Assembly (NCBI GenBank): GCA_024516155.1
Contig: JAJJXM010000005.1
Location: forward strand, 186,001 to 250,000
Length of the DNA: 64,000 nucleotides
From: Pyronema omphalodes
Lineage: Eukaryota > Ascomycota > Pezizomycetes > Pezizales > Pyronemataceae
Direction of reading: 5' to 3'
Notes under the pieces: model-generated
What the model was told of the DNA's origin: nothing
The model's database searches: none
Seen by the model: the letters and a program-made list of their open reading frames with translations, nothing else
Part shown: piece by piece, positions 1 to 12,181 of the stretch
Numbering within the stretch: position 1 is the first letter of the stretch
How the letters are laid out: each line of letters begins with the position of its first letter
Translations under genes and position numbers: made by a program

Positions 1-2047
1 ACCGACTGAGAAGGGGTCGAGATTTTGACTTGATTTTACCGTGCGCAGAGTCGAGTGATAGATTGTGATGAGATCCTCGAGACTGTGGGCTATGAGATGA
101 CCTGATCTTGTCGATGGCTTAAAGAGAGAGCCTATAATAAAAATACGCGAGGATTATATAACACAAATATAACAGGCTGTGCTTAGGCTACAGCAGGAGA
201 TATGTGGGTTTATAGGTGGCAGTTAAATACCATGCCGGGACTGGAGAGAGTTCTGTACAATTGTAATAGAACTACCCCATAAGATGTGTTAAAGGTTTGA
301 TACCATTTGGTACTACAAAAATATGCGGCTTATGGACCGCTGTTGATGTAATGGACTGGCTTGATATCACTGGTCCTCATGCTCAACGGATACTAGATAA
401 TGGGTTGAAATCAACCCTGAGCGTCAGACTCACTCCTTTAGAATTCAGGAGTACTGTAAGTGAAATAATAATCTATAGCCGGCTATTTACTATTATATTG
501 GCCATTTATCCTGGAAGGTTCAAGTACCACATTATAGCAGCGGACTTCGGCCGCGACGGCGCACCCAAATACACTTGGTATCTTCTATGCTTCTCTGGGG
601 TTGATACTCAATAACACGACCCCTTCGACAACCCTAGATCTCAGGCACTGCCGCCGCCATTCACTCTGGTACAGCCATCAATAACGATCTTGGCAATTGA
701 TCGGCGAAATTCTTAATGCCAGCTGAGCCTCCTCCCCCAGATATAAAAACCCCACTCTCCCCCCACTTCTTTGCTCTCTACACACAGCATCTTCCAGCAA
801 GAAGAGCTGCAACGACAACCCCAGCAAATGCCGTAAACGTAAACGCAAACGCAAACGTAAACGTATACCTTCCTCGAAGACTTCGGCACTCGACAACCCC
901 GACAACCCCAGAAAATCTCGTAAACGTAAACGCAAACGTAAACGTATACCTTCATCAAAGACTTCAGCACTCGACAATTCCGACAACCCCAGAAAATCTC
1001 GTAAACGTAAACGTAAACGTATACCTTTCTCGACAAATTTGGCACTCGACAACTTCGACGACAACTCCAGTAACCCCGTTAACGTAAACGTATACCTCTC
1101 TCAACACCTTCGATAACTTTCCGAACTGTGGGTTGGCTTCTTACAACTTTTTCTCAGAATGCTGGGGCTTCGGTCCACCATTGAGAATCAGTTATCACTT
1201 TGGGAGTTTTGCGCAAGCGAACTATGGACAGACTTTGTGGGTTCGGGGGTTTTATTGATGATGATTCATAGCGGGCCTTTCGGGGCTTCCTCTGGTCATA
1301 CATCAAGGGTAAAAAAGGTTCTCTGCTTTGACGATTTTACAATGTAGTCCTAGTATGATTGTTTCCTCGACTCGCCCTGTGGTTAAAATCCCTAAAAGAG
1401 TCGATGTTATTCTTCTGCCTGAGGGGAGAGAGTGACATCGTCATCAGTTGAGTTTTCGACGCCTGGGTTGGGGGGTCTAGAATTTTGTAGTCGGGGTTGA
1501 GGATATGAGATGCTGAGGGTAGGGCGAGGGGTTGAGATGAACTATGTGAGGGTTGATGATTAGGGTTCCAGGGTGGCTTACGTCTACGACGGCTATAGGT
1601 CGGAAGCTTGGCGTGTAATTATGTTCTTGAACCGCTGATATGTAGTCATATTCCGCTCCCCCCAAAGCACTTCATCAGTTTCCTAAAATTTTTTCAACGC
1701 GTCAATCAGAGTAGCTGCTTTTCATGTATACACTGTAACAACAGCCCCAATGAAGATCCGAGGAGGAGTTAGTGCTGAAAGGAACTAATTGCGACCAACG
1801 AAAGATATCCAGAGAATGATTAGAAACTTCCAGTTTAAATGTGCCATGAGTAAGATTTCCAAGAATGTCAATCATGAATGTTTCGAATTACACGTGCGAC
1901 GAAAAGCATGATTCTATTCAAGTTTTTAATCTATATGTATGTACGAAGAATCCAAAACTTATAACCAAAACTCTATTTAATAACCCAATTCACTGGCGTT
2001 CTATACTCCTACAATCAACGACTCGGTAATCATGCAGATATCTTGCA
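1..2047. other. Intergenic, no supported gene
   Basis: I see no credible protein-coding gene here. Short open frames lack recognisable motifs, splice structure or protein-like composition. The one structured element is a minisatellite with GTAAAC cores near 0.8-1.1 kb (separate entry). The stretch after 1.7 kb is AT-rich and leads into the 3' end of the NRPS-like gene on the minus strand. Confidence 0.6.
787..1098. repeat. Degenerate ~70-81 bp minisatellite with GTAAACG cores
   Basis: Four imperfect copies follow one another. Each has a unique-looking part (CTCGACAAC..CGACAACCCCAG) followed by a run of 2-5 GTAAACG/CAAACG hexamer-like steps and the ending GTATACC. The core runs lie at about 834-867, 923-950, 1001-1022 and 1079-1092. 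Unit lengths are near multiples of three, so several frames on both strands stay open across the array; those open frames are a by-product of the repeat and not genes. Confidence 0.8.
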
Positions 2048-5000
2048 TCAATTCGGTACCATAGGCTCTCTACGCTGAATTCCCAACGATGTAAAAACCC
2101 GACTCAAATAATCGGGACCAAGCGCGAATCCTCTTTCAAAGCCCGGGAAAACCTTTGCGGTATTCACCACCTCGAAGTCAGGGGATTTCGGCGCTTCATC
2201 AGATTCTGTCTTACTTCCGTACTATATAATATTCTGTTAGCCATGCATTCACTTTACGGTAAATCAAGAAAAACACTTACGGCGTCCTTCCAAAAACTCA
2301 AGAGCTTGATCGCAACTCCCTTCGTCTCTTCGTCCTCCAACTGCCTCAACCATTCCTTTGGTTCTACACGGTTGAATTTACCACAATACTTCTCCATTGC
2401 ATCTAAGATATCGCTCCACATAACGGGGCACTTATTCAAAACATGCCAAACCCCACTTCCATGAACGCCTTGTGGAGTCATCGCGATATTTACAACAGCG
2501 CGTGCCGCGATATCAACCGGTAGCCACTCAATTCTTTCATGCAGCACAGGAAGCGATCCAACAATTCCAACTGTCTTCAAGATCGATGGCCATCCTTCTT
2601 CGGAGTTCCAGATACCTACTTGGGTGTCTCCAGACAATTGCCCAAGACGGATAACATCCCCTCCCATCTGCTTTACAATGTTCTCAGCTACCCACTTGGA
2701 TCGGCTGTAACCCAATGGGTTTGCATCTTCAGGATTGGTTGAGAGTTCCTCTCTGATAGTTCCCTTCGTTTGGATAACACTTGCGGTCGAAGAACAGAAG
2801 ATGAATCTCTTTCTCCTTTCGTTGTTAGCTAGCGAGAGCAAGTTCTCGACACCGTGTATTGCCTGATCGAAGGAACCGAGAGGAACAAGAAAGTTGACAG
2901 GCCAGGCGCAGTGAATGATGGTAGTAGCGTGCTTCGCTATAAATGTGTAGCTCTCCTTACTCATACCCAAGTAATCAAGATGGAAATTGGCGTGGATTGC
3001 ATCAACCCTAACAAGCTTAGGATCCCAGGCATCCAACTTTCTCGCTTTAAGGCTCAGCATGATTCGAGTTTCAAAGGATAAACCCTGGATTTGGCGGACT
3101 AGACAGAAGATTCTTTTGACGCCGCTCTTGATGAGGGTAGACAGGACGTGGGAACCAAGAGCGCCGGTTGCGCCGGTTAAAACCTGTAGTCGTTAGACTG
3201 GTGAAAGATTTAGAAGAGTATAAGAAACAAACCACTACTTGCGCCTCTGGTGGCGGAGTTGATCGACGATTAATGTTGATTTGTTCCACCAGCCTACGCA
3301 TTTCCTTTAACTCGGCCTCGTGCTTCTCGTCTGCGTGCCGATCTGAAGTCAAGAAGTCGACAAGACTGCGATAAATATTTAGCATACTGTTTGTCACTAC
3401 AGGGAAGGGGGAGGGGGCGGAACAAACCCTGCAATGTTCCTCTGTTCAAAGACCACATTCATCGGCAGCGGTGATTTCACTTTAACCTCCCCAAGGATCT
3501 TTCTGCGGATTAAAGTAGCCATTGTAGAGTCGACACCAGCACTAAAGAAGTCCTCCGTATCGTCTATTTGCCGTCCTACTGTTATTGAGACAATCTTACT
3601 CAGACGTTCCTGGAGCAGAATTGGATCCTCGATACTGATCCTAGAAGCATCCTGGGAGTTTTGGATTCCTGTCTCGTACTTTTGTCTTGCCTTCTCAATT
3701 ACCATAGCATATTTCTTCTCGACCATACCTCTCAGTGGCATGCCTTTGGAGTTTTTCGGCCAACCTGAATGGTTACTGAAAATCAATGTAAGCTCTTGAG
3801 GAATTTTTGCATAGTTCGGAAGCTGCTTATTGGTGAGGTTAATCTTGTTCATAATTTCAGTTATCGCAGTCTTCATCCCCCCAGGAATTTCTTTCTTCGT
3901 AAGGAAGACGAGGACCCCGGGATACTCTTTGTTCTGTCCGAAAACAACAGCCTCTTCGACAGATTCCAACGCACGTAAACCGTCTTCGATCACCATTGGA
4001 TTGAATTTCTTGCCGTTCATGAGGACAATTGTCGAATCATTTCTGGTCAAATATTTGAAGCTAGTTTTAGGGGCGTGGGGACTTGGAGCAAAGAGATCCG
4101 AAGTAGCCCAGGAACCATCAGGACGGTTGCGTTTAGCCTAGATACGGAGTTATATATTTGTGATGAAACGGGAAGAAAGGTACAAAATCTACCATGAAAG
4201 GCCAATCACTTCTCACTACAAGCTCATAGTCCCCATCAGGTTGGCGTTCAAAAATAAGACGCTTTTCGTCATAAGGAACACGAAGATAATCGTAAGCAGT
4301 ATCCGTCTCAAAGTCTCGGTAAGAGGACATCAAAACTAAATTTGTCAGCCCTTATTCTTACTAAAATATATTGCTAGCCGTGATGGAAAATCTTACATCC
4401 CATCTCAGTACTTCCAAACCTGGACACTAATTTAACACCATTTCTCACCAGCTTATAGCCAACGTTTTCCGGCATAGATGCTCCTCCATATCCCACCATA
4501 TCCATTTTTCTCAACGCATCCAAAGCACTCGGACTCTCGGAGCATTCTCTTTGCACCCATGGTACACCTGTAAAAAGCTTTACCGGGATTTTCGTTGCCG
4601 AATTTGCAGTATCAATCAATTTCACGATATTATCCGCAGTAATAGGCAGATTGCCGGGATAAAGCCAAATCAAGCTCCCGCTCATGAAGCTTCTGAAAAA
4701 GTCGGCAACACCTCCATGGTACAGCGGAGTTGTCGTAAATGTAGCAACCATAGGCTTAGGTGGGAGACAAGGTAGATGAACAGTGGATATCGCATGAGGC
4801 TGTGGGATCGGCTTGGGGAGCCCGGAGGTAGTACCGGACGTATGATGGATATGCGAGATAGTAGAAGAGGTGATGAACTTTGGAGAAGGCCACCAGTTGT
4901 GCAGGAAATCCACATCGGAAGCTTCGCTATTCGGTATAATGCGACATTCACACGGCGCAGAACCGTAGGATGCGGTAGTTGAAGCAGTGCCAAGATCAAA

Positions 5001-5586
5001 GTACCGCTTGCTGGCGATAAGAAGTGTAGCTGAGGTTTCGACCAACAGGTGGCGTATGGCAGGGGCGTCACATTGCGGACTAAGGCGTTGCTTAGAGAAA
5101 CTTCGTGCGGCAGATAGGATTCGGGAAACGTATAGAGAAGTACTTACGCTATTAACAACGCCGTATATCCCATCCTGATCAATGCAAGAAAGCACATCAT
5201 TAGGTCCCATGAGTTTTCAGAGAGTACACCAACGACAGGTCCTGATCCGGTATTTCCTACCTCCACTGCAGGAGGAAGATATCCTGTCAACTTTTCACAC
5301 CATGCTGATACCGCTCTAAGCAACTGGGAATACGCTGTATTCGTTAGTTATGAAACTTGAGACGCTTGTCGCTCGAAATAGAGGCCTTACTGTAGACGAT
5401 TGGCTTTTCGGGATCTGGCTGCGCCATGGCAACAGCAGGCTCCAATGGAGATAACGCAGCCCTCAATCTTAGGAGATCTATGATAGTTTTTAATCCATGA
5501 GGCTGCTTCGCGTTGATTTTCTCCGCCAATCCAAGCGTGGTAACGAAGAAATGAGGTTTTAAATTGGCATTAGTGGGTTCCAACAT
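2048..5586 (-). CDS. NRPS-like adenylation-thiolation-reductase (A-T-R) enzyme
   Basis: Eight exons give 1047 aa: 5586-5391, 5334-5148, 5079-4397, 4335-4193, 4137-3428, 3386-3239, 3183-2281 and 2221-2048. All phases agree and the stop is TGA at 2050-2048. The N-terminal half is an AMP-forming adenylation domain: A3-type loop TSGTTSGLPK near residue 208, A5 FGSTEMG, A8-like NGKKFNPMVIED and an A10-like lysine region GWPKNSKGMPL. A carrier domain follows with phosphopantetheine Ser about residue 607 (FFSAGVDS). The C-terminus is a thioester reductase: NADPH loop TGATGALGSH near 692, SST near 820 and the catalytic pair Y848/K852 (YSRSK). Enzymes of this type activate a carboxylic acid as AMP ester, load it on the carrier and release it as aldehyde. 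There is no condensation domain, as in aminoadipate-reductase-like and carboxylic-acid-reductase-like proteins. The substrate cannot be read from the sequence. It sits head-to-head with an aldo-keto reductase and beside mycosporine genes, so I infer it reduces a mycosporine-amino acid. The 41-bp intron at 3387-3427 is unusually short. Confidence 0.88.
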
Positions 5587-6197
5587 GGTGCAGAAAAGAG
5601 TATTAGCAAAGAGAGAAGCTTCAAGTTATCGTTAACTCAATCAGATACTGAGTGAATATTGATATGTAGACGAAATGTGGGCGTTCGGTGCTGAGATGAC
5701 GTAGAGCTTGATTATCCCACAACCGAAGGGATGACGGAGTGAGTTACTATATTATACCGTTAACCGCTTGGCGGCCAATTTCTATTCGACCGCTGTAAAA
5801 ATACAGACGTTGAAGCCCTTCTTTTCCCTCCCAATAGCTTTGAATTTATCTACGTAAATATGAATAAGAACCAGCCTCCGCAGCTTTACTACGAGTGATT
5901 TTCCATGCAAACACGAGTGGGGCTGGGTTAGGGTTCAAGCCTGAGATACCAGGATTATCCGCCGCGTTTCCTCCGATTGGCCTATGTACCATGGGTGCAT
6001 AACCCCGATTTCCCAGATCAGGAACACGATTACGAACCAGCCCAAGAGCTTCCAAGTTTCATTATGGAGCTCCTTCATACGATGTAGCTCCACCTAGTCT
6101 ACCTCACTTCAGCTAGCTAGCTTGAATTCCCCACCTGTCCTCATCTTCTTTCGAACACACTCGTTTCCATCAACCAGTTCTGTCATCCATCTCCAAA
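5587..6197. promoter_or_regulatory. Shared divergent promoter of the A-T-R gene and the aldo-keto reductase
   Basis: This 611-bp gap separates the start codons of two genes transcribed away from each other, so both promoters must lie in it unless they extend into the genes. A CCAAT box lies at 5775-5779 inside a GC-rich patch. The part next to the aldo-keto reductase is pyrimidine-rich, as is common in fungal 5' leaders. No specific regulator site can be named from sequence alone. Confidence 0.55.
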
Positions 6198-7157
6198 ATG
6201 TCCTCCAAGCTCACTTTCACCTCTCGTCTCCCAGTCGCTCACGCGCACCCCCCCACTACTCGGCCTCACATCGGCTTCGGAGTTTACCTCTCCCCCGCAG
6301 ACGTCTGCAAGGCTTCCTGCCTTACTGCGTTAAAGCATGGTTACCGTGCCATTGATACTGCACAGTACTATGAGAACGAGGCCCAGGTTGGAGAGGCGGT
6401 TCGAGAGTCTGGAATCCCCAGAGAAGAGATCTTCATCACCACCAAGATCATGACTCCTGAGGGAAGCGTTGAGAAGAGCTACCAGAAGTGCTTGAAGAGC
6501 GTTGAGGAGATTGGATTAGGATATGTGGATTTGTTTTTGATTCACACTCCTAGCTCCGGTCCCGAGGGAAGGAAGGAGATGTGGCAAGCTCTTGAGAGAC
6601 TTTTGAAGGAGGGAAAGACTAAGGCCATTGGTGTCAGCAACTAGTAAGTCTTTCGGAGATAGGTGAACTCTAGGAATATGGTGCTGATATCTTCAACAGC
6701 GGTGTCGCACACATGGAGGAGATCAAGACTTTCTCTGACGTCATGCCTGCAGCCAACCAGATCGAGGTATGGGACTCTTAATTGGTTCGTCTATCACTGC
6801 TCTGCTAACATCTTCTAGCTTCACGTCCAATGCCAACAGCGCCCTATCACCGAGTACTGTACTGCCAACGGTATTAATGTAGAAGCCTACTGTCCCATCG
6901 CTCGCGGAAAGTACCTTGACGACCCCACTCTAAAGAAGATTGCGGATGCACACAACGTCACCGTCGCCCAGGTTTTGATCCGTTGGATCTTGCAAATGGG
7001 ATTCATCCCTTACCCCAAGAGTGACCACCCCGAAAGAATCAAGCAAAACGCTGATCTCTACGGATTCGAGTTGTCGGAAGAAGAGATGAGAATTCTTGGA
7101 ATGATGGACAAGGGTCATGATGGTGCAGTTGTACCCCAGAAGACCGAGTGCCCGTAA
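6198..7157 (+). CDS. Aldo-keto reductase
   Basis: Three exons (6198-6643, 6700-6766, 6819-7157) encode 283 aa, a normal length for a small AKR. The introns have GTAAGT..CAACAG and GTATGG..TTCTAG borders. The catalytic tetrad is visible: Asp and Tyr in IDTAQYYENE, Lys in FITTKI and His in LFLIHTP. The family motif GVSNYG is formed across the first splice junction. Near the C-terminus IPYPKSDHPERIKQN matches the NADPH-binding segment. AKRs reduce aldehydes or ketones to alcohols with NADPH in the cytosol. Its divergent neighbour makes aldehydes by reductive release, so I infer that this enzyme performs the second two-electron step to the primary alcohol. The substrate is not shown by the sequence, and a general housekeeping AKR remains possible. 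Confidence 0.92.
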
Positions 7158-10107
7158 ATACGATAGGTGCATCGGGGTTACAGGGATGGAGATTTAATAT
7201 TTTGAAATCATTAAAACGATTGCGTTTGGATATGCGTACATAAAAGATACTGTCGAATAGCTCATTGTAATATCGCGGAGTTTTAGCGCATTATGCATTG
7301 ACTGCGTGATGCATTTGTGACTCAGCCAAATTGGAATTGACACAGTACAGCTTTGAATGTTGTTTAAATGGCAGATAAGCAGTGTTACCAAACATGAAGT
7401 TTAAACAGTTTTATGTGAGATTATACCAGAAACTTTCTCATCCTACAGAAATTCGTCCCGAATTTGGCAGAAAGGAGGTGGGGGTTTCCATCGTTTTAAC
7501 TTTGGTGACATAGCCAGCATGGAATTTGAATCACAGCTATAAGCAAATTAGCGCGTAGAACTAACCCCTATCGCTTCCATCGCTTGCGGCGCGGGTACAT
7601 GTTAACGATTAGCGAGACTTGGCGTCAGATTTACAGAATTCGATGCCATAAAGCGTTTCCGGAGATACCTAATATGCCGCTCTGCGTGGCTTGAGATGAA
7701 CGATCGAAAATTAATATGCAATCTTGGCAGTTCGGGATACGATGGATGAGATTTGGCACAAACTGCACAAACTTCAGCCTACATTCTCTAACCCCCTCCA
7801 CTGCAAGTCCAGAACTGTTTGAACTTCTTGATGTCACCCAATGTGTATATTGCAGCTCTCGATCTCATCTTGGTAAGCAATTGATACACTCTTCTTGTGG
7901 TCAAGCATACTCCAATGTAGCTCAGCAAGACCATTGTTTTAGCCACAAATCAATAAAGCTTATTTCTACTGCATGATTATTTGATCCTGGTTTGCAACAA
8001 GCCTATTCGTGGCTAATGTTTTGCAACTCGAAGTTTTGATGTTGGAGGATACTTCACAAGGAATGAACGGAATAAATTTTGACGAAAAAAAGGATATGTT
8101 GTAACCTGCGGGATCTGATGTGCTCCGACGAGTTTCCGGAGGGTTTACCGAGCCTTTCCGCATGTTGTCACGGTTAGCTGCACTCCAAGCTATTCACGGG
8201 TGATTCCGGAATAAACAGAAATATTGTAACGGGAACTGGCAGGCAGACAGCATAAAAACACATCAAGTGCACTTATCCATAACTTATTGCTCGGCTACTA
8301 AAAAGGGAAGAATAAGAGAACTCGAGTGTGACTGTGATACAAAAGTATGTTCTAGATGGTTTAAAGATAGACCCACGTGCGCAATGATGTGGTTGATTAA
8401 TGTATTAACCCTTCTCTACGTTTGAGATATGACGCCTCTGGAAGACTGAAATTGGGTTTCCGGAGGTCGCCTGGGTGCGTACCTGCGGTGTGATTGTCCT
8501 TAGAACTAGAGAGGAGATACGTGGGGGTTTGATCATGGGAAGTTTACTGTGATCCGGCCCAGCATAATGTTCATGTGTAGACCCGCACAAGGGTTAATAC
8601 AATAAACATAAGATCTACAAAATGTAGCACCATCTAGAAATTGCGATATTCAATGTTCTGGTGTCGACATTTGGTGCTCCCGAGATGGATGGGCAGCTGG
8701 TATCGATTATCATCCAGGATTACAAGCTACCAGAGCCGTGGAAAAATCAACAAGGCTGAAAATTGATAGTATGGTTGGTTATTGTCCTGATCTTCGGAAA
8801 GTTTGCGAAGTTCAGCCTGCGAACCATCGTGGGTAATACGAAGGCGAACTAGAAATAAATTTTGTGTCTATAATCGGGATTGTTATGCTTAGAGTTTGAT
8901 ACATTTGAAACAATAAGTAGAAATTATGACGTAATTTAGGCCTGAGGAATAGCAAATGTTCGCGATGCATGCTGACTTACGTAAGCAGAGTAATTCTTCA
9001 AGCGAACCCTAAATGATGGATGGATTGAGGGTTAACGGTATTACACGGAGATGGCTTTTAGTGTTAATCAGCCAGTTTAGCTCGACTCAAAGGCAGTCAC
9101 GCACATGCTTAAATCCTCCATTTCATTCTATCTCAATTATTCCTTGACACGTAAAAAACACACCAAGCCAGAAAAATTATGACGTCAAGGACACATGTCC
9201 TTAATCCCTTTATTAGTCCACCATACACCTACTACAGATTGGCTCATGATCGGGTAATATATCCGCGACATTCATACTGATTAATGAACCTCGAGGCTTA
9301 AATAATTACACACGCGACTCCTGTTCCATGACAATGAGTAGATAACAGAAATACGACACTGGAATTACCAACCATTTAAGCATAATGATGATGAGGCTGT
9401 TGGCGACATGGTCGACCGGGCTGCTGCGTGGAACAATGAATGGCGATAAGGCAGATACAACAAGTGGGGTGACTACCAAACTACACTTTTGATGACATGT
9501 TGCCCTTGTGTTTACACAGAGAAGTCACACCGGGCAGTGGGCTGTTGTTCCATTTGAGCCTCGTGGTCTTTCCGCTGTTCCGTACTCTCTCAGTACACAA
9601 ACATTCTTCTACCAGAGTGTCAACCATCGGCTTCAAACACGCCGGTGACAAACTTCTACCACAAAACCAAAGAATCTCAATCGCTCCTCGTCTATTTCAT
9701 CATACCAACCATCCGGATTCTTGCTGACCGGCTATCTAGGTCTGTAGTAGACGATTCTTCACTTCCCCACGGATCTAGTCAGTAAAGCTCCTACCGGGGA
9801 GACTTACCCGAAGCCCTCAGGGTTGAAGAGAACATCGTACACCCCTCGACCAAATCCGTTGTACGTCGAAGCCAGCCGCTGCCCAGGATCAAGTACTTCG
9901 TCATCAACAGGGAACTAGAAGCGTCGGAAATAGGTGTACGGAATGGATGTCGAAGGGATGGACATCCAACTCACAACAAAGCTCAGGCTGGCGGCGTGTA
10001 TATGCCTCATAGAAACCTTGGTTACTATGCAGTACAAGTAAGGATCCAACCTTTGTGCTTTCGGTATTTGCTAGCCTCAGCGCATATTCACTAAAATTAC
10101 ACACAGC
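7158..10107. other. Long intergenic stretch with possible decayed exons at 9.7-10.1 kb
   Basis: No complete gene is recognisable. The 3' side of the aldo-keto reductase is AT-rich. On the minus strand, about 10053-9810 holds exon-like sequence: a reading frame running to a GTGAGT donor, a CTTCTAG acceptor, then a frame containing VDDEVLDPGQRLASTYNGFG up to a GTAAGT donor. I do not recognise the family, and the next acceptor choices quickly reach a stop, so this may be a gene fragment. On the plus strand the missing first exon(s) of the battenin-like gene should also lie here. Confidence 0.4.
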
Positions 10108-11913
10108 GTCATTATCACAGCGGCAAACGAGTGAGTTTTTCCAGCGGTATCCAGTTGGAACAATGAAAGTACGCTAACCGTACGTAGTATTGTGGCAGAC
10201 AAAGCTCCTACAGGATTAGTCCTATTTGCCTATAGCATCCCGTCGATCCTCACTAGAGTGATAGTGCCACTCATACGGTTTCCAGAAAGCACAAACTACC
10301 CAATCCTTTCTCTGTTTGGCTCATCCAGATCAGGTGATTCTATTGACAATAGCACATCCTTAACAAAAGAAATCAACTATCCCTTGCGTTTGATAGTATG
10401 CGCTGCATCATCCGGGATCGGGCTACAATTGCTTGCACATTCAAACAACATAGGAGTATTGATTCTAGGGATTATGCTGGCAGCCTTGAGCTCCAATCTC
10501 GGTGACATGTACGTTTCTGATAGTACTACCGTCGTAATGCAGAATAATAATGAATTGCTTTCTCGCTGTGTAGGTCTCTTCAAATGTTGTGTGCTAGGTA
10601 CCCAACCAGTTCGAAATTCGCTTTTGGAGGATACACGGCAGGCAGCGGATTTTCTGCGTCTCTGGGCGCCTTCTCATACACGTATGCAACCTCTCAGATG
10701 CGAATGAAATACACAACTGCATTCTCTATCTATAGCATTGCTCCGCTAATTGCACTTTTGGCGTATGCTTTTATGCTTCCTGAGCCTGAAGGGGCTGCCG
10801 CAACCGCTGCAGAAGAGGAGCAGGAGGGAATCGTCAGACTACCATGGAAGGACAAACTTCGTATTATCAGACCGATGTTTGTCCCTTATATGCTTCCGTT
10901 GGCAACCATATTTTTTATTGAGAATGCAATCACCCAGGTTAGCTTGTCCTAGTGTCAATCCACAGATAACTTGAATGACACGCTGGTTTCAGGGAATTTT
11001 TCCGACTCTACTCTATTATGTGCCAATCAAGAATGGCTCATTCTTTCTGGCTCGATTCTTTAATGGCGTTTTCCATGAAACACGAGATTTCTATCCACTT
11101 TATGTAAGCCACCCTAAGACAGATTTCCAAGATAAGGCCAATTTCGTCACCGCCGATTTTCCCCTTGCTTCCCTTCCCGCCTTCAAGCATGTCCCGCCTT
11201 CATATCCCCGCCCCAAGAGCACTATTCTGCCCTTTTTCTCGGCAACTTACATAGCCCGCATTTCTTGTCCATAATGCCAACATTTCACTAACACAATAAC
11301 TCGTCTGTAGTTAAGCGTGAACCAACTCTCCTCATTTATCGGCCGTTTAAGCTTCTGGCTCTTCCGACTTCCTGGGGGCTCAAGCCGTTCCACACGAGCC
11401 TACTGGGCTCTTGTCTACATTGAAACCTTCGCCCTAATCCTTCAACTTTCCAATAGTCTCAGTATGAAGGCCTCACCGCTTCCCGATGCACCGGAATCAT
11501 CAGTACTATACGGTCCCATGGGTGTCATCTCCCTGGCCGGTATACAAGGGTTAGCCGCAGGTATGGTGTTTTGTAACACCTACTGGAAAATATTAAAAAA
11601 GCCTTTACCAAGCGCCGTGTATGATGCTCTGGATCATTCTAGGGCTAGGATTGGATTACAAGAACGTAGAGAAAGGGCCAATAGTGAGGAGGAGGCTATG
11701 GGTCTTTTGACTGTGAGTGATGATGTCCCAAAGACGGAGAGGGAGCACTCGGATAGCGAGGAAACGGCTTTGAGAGAGTTTTTGTTGAGTACTATTGCGC
11801 CGCCGGATGTGATTTCGGTTGCTCTTGCAAGCATCGTTGGAATGGCGTTGCAGAAGAGCCTGTGTGATTGGCAGAGTTTTCATGGAAGGGAGTTATGTGC
11901 CAAAATGCGTTAG
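10108..11913 (+). CDS. CLN3/battenin (Btn1)-like multi-pass membrane protein, 5' end unresolved
   Basis: Exons recognised: 10108-10130, 10188-10508, 10574-10937, 10993-11103 and 11311-11913, about 473 aa in phase with good GT-AG borders. Battenin-like features in order: VIITAANDIV, the long-loop helix with APTGLVLFAYSIPS, SSNLGDM, the GGYTAGSGF turn with small residues, FVPYMLPLATIFFIENAITQG, FYPLY before a loop, IQGLAAGMVFCNTY, and a C-terminal REFLLSTI helix pair. CLN3/Btn1 proteins sit in the vacuolar or lysosomal membrane and affect pH and basic amino acid balance; the transported molecule is debated. The first 40-60 residues (usually a W/FxLFGLxNN helix) are not found: the frame upstream of 10107 breaks, so either a further small exon exists or the copy is 5'-damaged. 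The intron at 11104-11310 is long (207 bp). Its place between mycosporine genes may mean vacuolar storage or transport of product, but that is only inference. Confidence 0.7.
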
Positions 11914-12181
11914 GAGTTTTGTTGGGTCACTTGAGAGGATGAATAGCACAGTTTCAGTTGGTCAGATTAAATGCTGAGACTTTCTTTATGATTAATGACT
12001 TCAACCTAATATCTCACGATGGTAAATTACCCTCACCGCACAGCGTACTGGACATAATGCCTTTCAAAAACATATTCCAATTCCTATTATTGATCTCTAA
12101 TACCCCAGTTTAAACAACAATCATTTTACTATAAGCAGGTTATACCATAGTCATCCACACCTAACCACATATGGCAGCATC

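Noticed and set aside
716..1087. Open frames on both strands across the GTAAACG minisatellite
   Set aside because: The repeat unit is close to a multiple of three and lacks stops in several frames at once. The encoded Asn-Val/Tyr-Val repeats follow the DNA repeat.
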